This document shows positions 1-5,294 of a stretch of 6,387 bases of DNA, piece after piece (position 1 is the first letter of the stretch; each line of letters opens with the position of its first letter). Under the pieces are notes generated by a model. The model was given only the letters and a program-made list of their open reading frames with translations. It had not been told where the DNA came from and searched no databases. The position numbers and the translations under genes were made by a program. The stretch covers positions 1-6,387 of the forward strand of contig DNFX01000258.1 in the NCBI GenBank assembly GCA_003486795.1. Reading direction: 5' to 3'. Source of the stretch: Actinomycetota bacterium (GTDB taxonomy: Bacteria > Actinomycetota > Humimicrobiia > Humimicrobiales > Humimicrobiaceae).

Positions 1-11
1 TTTTTACTCAT
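1..11 (-). CDS. Start of a further operon gene (3 codons only, runs off the left edge)
   Basis: The complement strand shows an AAAGGAGA Shine-Dalgarno sequence (positions 26-19), seven bases, then ATG AGT AAA (Met-Ser-Lys) running off the window. It begins 24 bases after the stop codon of the radical SAM gene and on the same strand, so it is very probably co-transcribed with the peptide operon. This ribosome binding site is better than those of the methyltransferase or radical SAM genes. Three residues say nothing about the product. In RiPP loci this position is often taken by a transporter, protease or second tailoring enzyme, but that is only an expectation from context. Confidence 0.55.
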
Positions 12-35
12 TCTTAAATCTCCTTTAAAGAATTC

Positions 36-2180
36 TTAATTTTTATAACATTTTTCTGAATAATAAGGACATTGCTTTCTTATGCATGTTTCGTTAATTT
101 CAGACTGGCTGCAAACATATCTTGTTTTATTTATGTCTTTAAAATAGTCTGTACCATCGATAAATGATTCAACTGCAGTAAGCGAATCTCTTTTACAGCA
201 TCTTGCTGCTTTAAATCTGCTGATATTTTTTAATGCATCTGCAGTTGCATTATTTGCACTTTGTCTGCCACCAGGAGTAATTGGAGTAGCATTTTCAATC
301 AAAGATATTGCAATTCCAGCACCTATTCCTGCGCCACAGGCTCCATAAAATCCACAGCTTCCCCCTGTTATTCCCTTTCCACGTTTGATTGCTTCGGAAA
401 TTTTTTTATTTCTGATATCAGGTGAGATATTATCTTTATTATTATAATAGGCAGCAATAATTACTGCAGGGACTATACTATGGTATTCAGGACCATGGAT
501 ATTCAGTTCAGGAAGTGAGAAAATGTCACCAGCCAGAGATAAAGGATCTTTTTTATTGCTCCGGACAAGAATATTTTCTATTTTTTCAAGTATATTAAGT
601 CCATGGCAGTCATCGCATACATAATGACCGTTTCTGCATCTGACATATGATTCAAATTGTTTATTACAGATGCTGCAAGTCTCCTTTAAAGAAATAGAGC
701 CAGAATATACAAGTTCTTCTCCGCAGATGACACATCCTTCTTTTTTATTTTTCAAAGAAACTGAACTATCTGTAAAAGAAAAATCTTGAGTTGAATTTTG
801 AATATCTTCAACTGTCTCTTCTGCCATTTCCTTTATTTCTTTAATATAATAATTGACCCCCATATCGATAAGGTCTTTAACGGGCCTGCAGTCTGGAGAT
901 AAGATATCACCATTGTTTTTATTTGCAGCAATGACTCCGCATCCTCCGCCGCATATGACATCATACTGGCAGTCATTACATTTTTGTATATGTTTTACAT
1001 CTCTTGATTTCCAGGTATTTACTAAGTCCATATCTAGTTTTACTTCAGGCCAGAAAGTCCCCAGACTGTATTCTTTTCTTCCGCAGCCTGCAGTACACCC
1101 ATAGATATCTCCATAAAGGTCAAAGACCCATTCAGTTTTGGCTGCAGGACAGGTATCAAAGCTTGCCATATACATTCTCTCTTCATCAATAATATTGCGT
1201 ATTCCTTTAAAATCCGGCCTGTGATATTTCGCAATTACTGGATACTTCCTGCTGAGAGAAATGAATTTCCCCCATAATTCTGTCTGGGCAAGCAGATGCT
1301 GTGGTTTTGCATAACATTCAAAAAGCTCATAATTCCTGCCTATCTGTGTTTTAAACAAACCGGGTGGCAGATCAAGCCACCCTTTTCCATTGACAAATTC
1401 TGCAAGATTGCGTATATCCTCAATATTTTCGCTATCAAAAACAGAACGAAGGTTAACAGGCATTTTATTTTCCACAGCTTTTTCAATGCCGGCAATAATT
1501 CTGTCAAATGTACCTTTTTTACCTGCTGTTGCCCTTCTGCTGTCATGTATTTTTCTGCTTCCGTCAAGAGTAAATTGTATTTCCTTGATGCGTGCCTTTT
1601 TAAGTATGTCGACATAATGAATAAAATCATAGCCATTTGTGACTATGGATAATTCATAATCGTTCTCTATGCACTTATTTACTATATACTCTGTAATATT
1701 TTTTTGTGCATTTGAATTTACAAGTGGTTCACCGCCGAATAATGTTATAAAAGGTTTCTGCTTCCAACTTGAAAAATTATCATTGGCATACTTAAAAAAA
1801 CTGTCAACAGTTTCCCTTTTGATAAGATTCAGTTTGCTTTCTACCCCCTGCTGAAAGCAGTAAGAGCAGGAGAGGTTGCACCCATAAGTAGGAACAAGCA
1901 TAAGCTGAACCTGGGAATTTAAAATTTCTTTATTAAAATCTTCATATGCTTCATCTATTGCTTTTTCCTGATCAGAGATGCTCTCATATGCATATCCTCT
2001 TTCTATCAAATAATCTGCAAATTTTTTATCATTGATCTTTCCATTACTTATTTCGTTTATCTGCAGATATTCTTTTTCACCCATAAGGTCAAAACTTCCT
2101 GAAACAGGATTAAGAATTGCATATTCATCGTTTTTTGAACTATCTATTTTAACAATAATATTATTTTTTGCTGTAATCAT
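36..2180 (-). CDS. Radical SAM/SPASM peptide maturase with C-terminal DUF5714-like domain
   Basis: This is a 714-residue probable RiPP maturase. Residues 1-90 form a small N-terminal domain (NPVSGSFDL near 24-32, RGYAYES near 61-67) like the recognition regions of peptide-modifying SPASM enzymes. The radical SAM core follows, with the cluster motif CNLSCSYC (C101, C105, C108) and GGEP (149-152) for S-adenosylmethionine. The SPASM region fits the seven-Cys pattern: C344, then G-x4-C362, then C401-x2-C404-x5-C410-x3-C414, then C431, so two auxiliary [4Fe-4S] clusters are expected. Residues about 480-714 are a second module, DUF5714-like as I recall it: zinc-ribbon-like pairs (C483/C486, C502/C505, C522/C525), an HGPEYH motif (562-567), a glycine-rich CGFYGACGAG stretch (609-618), C661-C662 and C690/C699/C704/C711. 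Total Cys is about 28. Typical SPASM maturases end near 450 residues, so the tail is an added domain of unknown function. The start at 2180 has only a weak AAAGAAA site. The likely substrate is the Cys-rich peptide just upstream. The reaction (thioether, epimerisation or other) cannot be read from sequence. Confidence 0.9.
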   Translation of the reverse strand: MITAKNNIIVKIDSSKNDEYAILNPVSGSFDLMGEKEYLQINEISNGKINDKKFADYLIERGYAYESISDQEKAIDEAYEDFNKEILNSQVQLMLVPTYGCNLSCSYCFQQGVESKLNLIKRETVDSFFKYANDNFSSWKQKPFITLFGGEPLVNSNAQKNITEYIVNKCIENDYELSIVTNGYDFIHYVDILKKARIKEIQFTLDGSRKIHDSRRATAGKKGTFDRIIAGIEKAVENKMPVNLRSVFDSENIEDIRNLAEFVNGKGWLDLPPGLFKTQIGRNYELFECYAKPQHLLAQTELWGKFISLSRKYPVIAKYHRPDFKGIRNIIDEERMYMASFDTCPAAKTEWVFDLYGDIYGCTAGCGRKEYSLGTFWPEVKLDMDLVNTWKSRDVKHIQKCNDCQYDVICGGGCGVIAANKNNGDILSPDCRPVKDLIDMGVNYYIKEIKEMAEETVEDIQNSTQDFSFTDSSVSLKNKKEGCVICGEELVYSGSISLKETCSICNKQFESYVRCRNGHYVCDDCHGLNILEKIENILVRSNKKDPLSLAGDIFSLPELNIHGPEYHSIVPAVIIAAYYNNKDNISPDIRNKKISEAIKRGKGITGGSCGFYGACGAGIGAGIAISLIENATPITPGGRQSANNATADALKNISRFKAARCCKRDSLTAVESFIDGTDYFKDINKTRYVCSQSEINETCIRKQCPYYSEKCYKN

Positions 2181-2227
2181 TTTCTTTAATTTTAATTAAA
2201 AATTATTTTATATTTATAAATCTTTAA

Positions 2228-2245
2228 CAGTAATTTTAATTACTG
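2228..2245. repeat. 18-bp perfect palindrome ahead of the radical SAM gene
   Basis: CAGTAATT-TT-AATTACTG is an 8-bp perfect inverted repeat lying 48 bases upstream of the radical SAM start. It is AT-rich and makes a weak RNA hairpin, so an operator is as likely as a structure. There is no direct evidence for a binding protein. In this AT-rich stretch some dyads are expected by chance, although 8 perfect pairs is on the long side. Confidence 0.4.
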
Positions 2246-2263
2246 ATTTTCGTATTAATTTTA

Positions 2264-2290
2264 AGGAGGGGTGCTTAGAAGCACCCCCTT
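2264..2290 (-). terminator. GC-rich hairpin between peptide and radical SAM genes (attenuator or partial terminator)
   Basis: The minus-strand transcript can fold GGGGUGCU against AGCACCCC around a UCUA loop. That gives eight Watson-Crick pairs plus an outer G-U wobble. It is by far the most GC-rich hairpin in the surrounding AT-rich sequence. It lies 13 bases past the peptide stop and 83 bases before the radical SAM start. After the stem the minus strand reads UCCUUAAAAUUAAU, a poor U-tract, so complete termination is doubtful. On the plus strand the stem is followed by TTTCTCTTTT, but no plus-strand gene ends here. The position fits partial readthrough that keeps precursor mRNA more abundant than maturase mRNA, which is common in RiPP operons. 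A role as an mRNA-stabilising 3' end is an alternative. Confidence 0.6.
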
Positions 2291-2303
2291 TCTCTTTTAA
2301 ATT

Positions 2304-2411
2304 TTAGTCATGACATCCTGCTAAAATTTTTGAAGACTTGGAGCAGCATTGTGCTGTAATAAAAGTAGAACAGCATTTTTGTGCTTCAAGTTTTTTTGTT
2401 ATTTTTTTCAC
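2304..2411 (-). CDS. 35-residue Cys-rich peptide, candidate RiPP precursor
   Basis: This is a short gene on the complement strand with a GTG start, 5 bases after AGAGGAG (positions 2423-2417). No in-frame ATG or TTG exists upstream before the stop near 2466, so the ribosome binding site decides the start. Residues 1-12 are a Lys-rich leader-like segment with few other charges (MKKITKKLEAQK). The rest holds five cysteines: C13-C14, C22-C23 and C33. The two pairs sit in a near repeat (AQKCCST and AQCCSK), and the peptide ends AGCHD. It has no hydrophobic signal peptide and no membrane segment. It lies 57 bases after the methyltransferase stop and 123 bases before the radical SAM/SPASM start, on the same strand. 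That is the usual position of a maturase substrate. I infer it is modified on the cysteines or their neighbours by the radical SAM enzyme and perhaps methylated. It is not SCIFF, which has six Cys and is ten residues longer, and I do not recognise it as another named family. Confidence 0.75.
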   Translation of the reverse strand: MKKITKKLEAQKCCSTFITAQCCSKSSKILAGCHD

Positions 2412-2443
2412 TTTTTCTCCTCTTCTATGAAAGATTTCTATGT

Positions 2444-2457
2444 ACAGATAAATCTGT
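2444..2457. repeat. 14-bp perfect palindrome upstream of the peptide gene
   Basis: ACAGAT-AA-ATCTGT is a 6-bp perfect inverted repeat between the methyltransferase stop and the peptide ribosome binding site. It could be a small operator or an RNA hairpin at the intercistronic boundary. It is short enough to be chance, and no half-site is shared with the other dyads in this operon. Confidence 0.25.
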
Positions 2458-2468
2458 TTGTTTATTTG

Positions 2469-3095
2469 TTATTTCTTATATGCAATTAAAGTAATACTTG
2501 CAAAATCATAACCATTTTTTATATAGTTTCTTTTACTGACAATTCTTACATCTTTAAAACCTGAGCGCTTAATAGAATCCAGGTATTCGTTTTCTGTAAC
2601 AGCACCTCCAAAACACTGAGCCCTGGCTTCAGGATCATTTTTAATGCTGGGAGGAAGAGGTGACATTGTAACTGCATCAGAAATCACGAATCTTCCTCCT
2701 TTCCTTAATACTCTGAAAATCTCTTTAAATGCTTTTTTCTTGTTTAGGGCATGATTTATGACACAATTACTCATTACTGCATTAAAAGTATTTTCATCAA
2801 AAGGCAGATATTCAACTTCACCTTCTACAAAGTCAATGTTTGAAACACCAGAGTTTAATGCATTTTCTCTGGCTTTCTCAATCATTTCCTTAGTTACATC
2901 AAGACCGATTACTTTCCCCTCCGGCCCTGCTTTTAGTGCTGCTTCAATAGATTCATTTCCCCTTCCGCAGCCTATATCAAGCAGAAATTCCCCATTTTTT
3001 ATTGCCAGAAAATCAATATTATTGCCACAACTTAAATTGCAACTATTTTTACTTTCATCTGAATATCTTTTCTTAATGCTTTTTATTGTTTCCAT
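2469..3095 (-). CDS. ArsM-like class I SAM-dependent methyltransferase
   Basis: This 208-residue protein has the Rossmann methyltransferase fold. Motif I is LDIGCGRGN (39-47), the acidic adenosine-ribose binder is LD at 65-66, motif IV lies around VMSNCVINH (107-115), and RVLRKGGRFVISD (128-140) is the usual post-motif strand. SNCVINH with C111, and CFGGAVT with C161, correspond to the two core As(III)-binding cysteine positions of ArsM arsenite methyltransferases. An N-terminal pair C19/C23 is also present. The protein is shorter than canonical ArsM (about 260 residues or more) because it lacks a C-terminal extension. As first gene of the operon with the Cys-rich peptide and radical SAM protein, it may methylate a modified peptide (S-methylation is plausible) rather than free arsenite. 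Related ArsM-like enzymes do occur beside radical SAM proteins in anaerobes. The only possible ATG is used, since an in-frame stop lies six codons upstream. No Shine-Dalgarno is visible, only an A-rich leader. Confidence 0.87.
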   Translation of the reverse strand: METIKSIKKRYSDESKNSCNLSCGNNIDFLAIKNGEFLLDIGCGRGNESIEAALKAGPEGKVIGLDVTKEMIEKARENALNSGVSNIDFVEGEVEYLPFDENTFNAVMSNCVINHALNKKKAFKEIFRVLRKGGRFVISDAVTMSPLPPSIKNDPEARAQCFGGAVTENEYLDSIKRSGFKDVRIVSKRNYIKNGYDFASITLIAYKK

Positions 3096-3113
3096 ATTAT
3101 ATTTATTAATTTA

Positions 3114-3134
3114 ATATACCCCATATGGGTATAT
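3114..3134. promoter_or_regulatory. Perfect TACCC/GGGTA dyad operator at the operon promoter
   Basis: ATATACCC-CATAT-GGGTATAT is an 8-bp perfect inverted repeat with a 5-base spacer, starting 18 bases upstream of the methyltransferase ATG. TACCC...GGGTA half-sites resemble operators of the CsoR/CstR/FrmR (DUF156) repressors, which respond to copper, persulfides or aldehydes. Minus-strand TATATT directly downstream (about 3117-3112) could serve as the -10 element with a leader of about 10 bases. In that case a bound repressor would cover the -35/-10 spacer. No regulator gene is in the window. The dyad itself is certain, and its repressor class is inference. Confidence 0.6.
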
Positions 3135-3179
3135 ATATTAGCATAGGAAATACTGTATTTCAATATTTAAATTATTTTT

Positions 3180-3408
3180 TTAAGCCGGTTTTTTAAGCAG
3201 TTCCTTCTTTACCGTAAAAGAAAGCTGCAAAGTAGAATCTGCTATGAGCACTTTTGCATCTTTGTTTTTTTCTAGAAAAATATTTCTGGCATTCAGGGAG
3301 TTTGAATAAGTACAGGGATACTATTTCCTAAGGCTATATGCACAATTGGTAGATATTATATTTTTCCCATAATGCTGCCCAGTAAATTACAAATTCATAA
3401 GGAGTCAT
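3180..3408 (-). pseudogene. Possible decayed coding fragments in the 3096-3517 gap
   Basis: Beyond the operator dyad, the roughly 420-base gap holds no intact gene. On the minus strand two open stretches look protein-like but are too short and have no usable start or ribosome binding site. One (3408-3334, 24 residues) begins MTPYEFVIYWAALWEKYN and faintly resembles the tail of integrase-type transposases. The other (3320-3180, 46 residues, no start) contains LIADSTLQLSFTVKKELL. They lie in different frames with stops between them. They may be remnants of one frameshifted gene or chance. No terminal repeats or target duplications are visible. Confidence 0.25.
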
Positions 3409-3517
3409 CTATCTTGTTTTAGGAACTGTTCCTTCAAGCATCTTTTTATAGAATTCACGTCAATCATTAAAATAATTAAATTAATAAAACAATTTGATAA
3501 TTAATAAAATTAATTAT

Positions 3518-5182
3518 TCAGGAGTTTTTATTTTCTTTTTCTTCTTTTCTGATTATTGAAGCCAGATTTACAGTATTTTTTTCAAGCTCCAGTACTATAT
3601 TGTTAATTTCAGTTACCTGTTCAGGAGTTAATGTTTTTCCCATAGCCAGCTGCGTGTTTAATAAAATAAGTTCAAGGTCATCATGTACTGAAGATATTTT
3701 ATTCTTGATTTTCTGAATGACTTCAGGAGAAGTTATAGCCTGCCTTATTTCTTCTTCACTTTGAATGCCTTTGCTGGGAAGTTCATACTCTGATACACCC
3801 GTTATGATTTTGCATTGATAGCCGAATCTCTGTTTTGCAGCAGATGCAAGTTCCTCCTTTGCTTCTTTTTCCCCATGCACAAGAAATATTTCTCTGGGTT
3901 CTGTCTGAAAACCTGAAAGCCAGTCCAGAAGGCCCTCTTTATCGGCATGACCTGAAAATCCCTCAAGATCGTAAATCTCTGCCTGAACTCTTATTTTTTC
4001 ACCCAGAATTGTTACATATCTGGCACCCTCAAGTATTGACCGGCCGAGTGTACCCTCTGCCTGATATCCCACAAAAATAATACTTGATTTCGGGTTCCAG
4101 AGGTTGTGCTTTAAATGGTGCTTGATTCTGCCGGCTTCGCACATGCCGCTTGAAGATATGATTATTTTTGGTTCTGTATTTGTGTTTAATTCTTTTGATT
4201 CCTCTACTGTACGAGTAAACTTCAGGTTTTTAAAATCAAGGGGGTCATTTCTTTGCAGAATATAATCTTTTGTCTCTTCGTCAAAAATGTGTGCATTGTT
4301 CCTGAATACTTCCGTGGCGCTTGTTGCCATAGGGCTGTCTACATAAACCATTATTCCGTTTAGTTCCTTTTTATATTCAGGATGATCCTCGTAAAAACGG
4401 TTAAATTCGAAAATAAGTTCCTGGGTTCTGCCGACAGCAAAAGAAGGAATTACGACAGTTCCACCTCGTTTGATAGTTTTCAGCACAATATCAATAAGCC
4501 TCTGGATGCTTGCAGAATTTTTTTCATGCAGCCTGTTGCCATAAGTAGCTTCCATTATAAGGTAATCAGCTTTTTTTATTATAGTGGGATCTTTTAGAAT
4601 AGGCTTGTTTTTCATCCCTATATCACCGGAAAATACTACCTTTGATATCTCATTATCTTCCTTTACAAATATTTCTATAATAGAAGAACCCAGTATGTGA
4701 CCTGCATCGTTAAATACAACCTTAATGTTCTCATTTAATTCAAGCAACTGATTGTAAAGAACAGGTTTTAATTGTTTTAAGGCAGCAACAGCATCCTCAA
4801 ACGTATAAAGGGGGCCCCTGTAGGGCCTCCCTGCACGCTGGTTTTTTCTGTTTTTCCATTCAGCTTCTTTTTCATGTATGTAGGCACTATCCTTCAGCAT
4901 TACATCCAGAAGGTCAGCTGTTGCATCAGTGCAGTAAACAGGACCTTTAAATCCACGTTTTACAAGCAATGGAAGCCTTCCGCTATGATCTATATGGGTA
5001 TGACTGAGAAGAACAAAATCAATCTCTTCGGGATTAAAATCAAACTCTTCCCAGTTAAGTTCGTCCATTTCATCGCTGCCCTGGAACTGTCCGCAATCCA
5101 GTAAAAATTTGTTTGAACCGGTTGTTATAAGATGACAGGATCCGGTGACAGAAGTTGCAGCACCTAAAAATTTAATCTTCAT
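3518..5182 (-). CDS. Beta-CASP metallo-beta-lactamase ribonuclease (RNA specificity domain)
   Basis: This 554-residue protein belongs to the beta-CASP family of RNA-processing nucleases (CPSF73/TTHA0252 group). Zinc-binding motifs are complete: DCGQFQG (29-35), HTHIDH (61-66, with H61, H63, D65, H66), GHILGS (161-166), D187 in SGDIG, the beta-CASP motif A in EATYG (211-215), motif B around SSSGMCEAGRIKHH (343-356), motif C in FSGHAD (409-414), and the final HGE (436-438). It therefore should be an active cytoplasmic endo- or exoribonuclease. The C-terminus extends about 100 residues past the RMMBL-type region, ending in a charged tail (EEKENKNS) that may mediate RNA or partner binding. An ATG four codons upstream (5194) is in frame, but AGGAGG lies at 5191-5186, inside that longer reading. 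The start at 5182 is therefore chosen. No strong terminator follows, only AT-rich sequence. Its promoter region coincides with the palindromic element at 5191-5294, and it shows no functional tie to the peptide operon. Confidence 0.93.
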   Translation of the reverse strand: MKIKFLGAATSVTGSCHLITTGSNKFLLDCGQFQGSDEMDELNWEEFDFNPEEIDFVLLSHTHIDHSGRLPLLVKRGFKGPVYCTDATADLLDVMLKDSAYIHEKEAEWKNRKNQRAGRPYRGPLYTFEDAVAALKQLKPVLYNQLLELNENIKVVFNDAGHILGSSIIEIFVKEDNEISKVVFSGDIGMKNKPILKDPTIIKKADYLIMEATYGNRLHEKNSASIQRLIDIVLKTIKRGGTVVIPSFAVGRTQELIFEFNRFYEDHPEYKKELNGIMVYVDSPMATSATEVFRNNAHIFDEETKDYILQRNDPLDFKNLKFTRTVEESKELNTNTEPKIIISSSGMCEAGRIKHHLKHNLWNPKSSIIFVGYQAEGTLGRSILEGARYVTILGEKIRVQAEIYDLEGFSGHADKEGLLDWLSGFQTEPREIFLVHGEKEAKEELASAAKQRFGYQCKIITGVSEYELPSKGIQSEEEIRQAITSPEVIQKIKNKISSVHDDLELILLNTQLAMGKTLTPEQVTEINNIVLELEKNTVNLASIIRKEEKENKNS

Positions 5183-5190
5183 ATTCCTCC

Positions 5191-5294
5191 TCATGGGGAC
5201 GTATAATTTGGCTCATTAAAGTTACAGGTTTATAATTTTCAATTATAAATTTAAACGAAATATAATTTTGGAGCCAAATTATACGTCCCCATGA
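5191..5294. mobile_element. 104-bp palindromic element with 24-bp perfect inverted repeats (REP/MITE-like)
   Basis: The left arm 5191-5214 and right arm 5271-5294 are perfect reverse complements over 24 bases. Each reads inward as (T)CATGGGGACGTATAATTTGG and ends in GGCTC. The 56-base centre is very AT-rich and has its own nested 9-bp perfect inverted repeat (TTTATAATT at 5229-5237, AATTATAAA at 5241-5249). GGGGAC termini are typical of repetitive palindromes scattered through genomes of anaerobes and moved in trans by REP-associated (IS200/IS605-type) transposases. That link is from memory, and no transposase is in the window. The element fills almost the whole divergent intergenic region. 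It ends at the Shine-Dalgarno of the ribonuclease gene on one side and supplies the ATG of the plus-strand gene on the other. A long hairpin acting at the RNA level is the alternative reading. Confidence 0.7.
5261..5266 (+). promoter_or_regulatory. Candidate -10 box for the plus-strand gene
   Basis: TATAAT lies 24 bases before the ATG at 5291, inside the centre of the palindromic element, with TTCAAT at 5238-5243 as a weak -35 at 17-base spacing. The start site would fall in the right arm, giving a very short leader. The surroundings are so AT-rich that a chance match is quite possible. Confidence 0.3.

Noticed and set aside
853..1854. Several plus-strand open frames of 60-118 codons opposite the radical SAM gene, and minus-strand ones in shifted frames.
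   Set aside because: They overlap a gene with well-conserved motifs, have low-complexity translations and lack ribosome binding sites. They are shadows.
2304..2411. The Cys-rich peptide as a SCIFF precursor, a metallothionein or a lanthipeptide.
   Set aside because: SCIFF has six Cys in a different spacing. A metallothionein would be richer in Cys with CxC/CxxC patterns. No lanthionine synthetase is present.
2758..3114. A 118-codon plus-strand frame opposite the methyltransferase.
   Set aside because: The minus-strand protein has clear methyltransferase motifs throughout. The plus frame is its antisense and has no recognisable features.
3470..3517. AT-rich repeats (TTAATAAAA twice) after the ribonuclease stop as a terminator.
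   Set aside because: There is no GC-containing stem, and such repeats are expected by chance in sequence of this composition.
5183..5194. Upstream ATG (5194) giving a 558-residue ribonuclease beginning MRRN.
   Set aside because: The AGGAGG site lies inside these four codons and is correctly spaced for the ATG at 5182. The family also starts at MKIKFLG.
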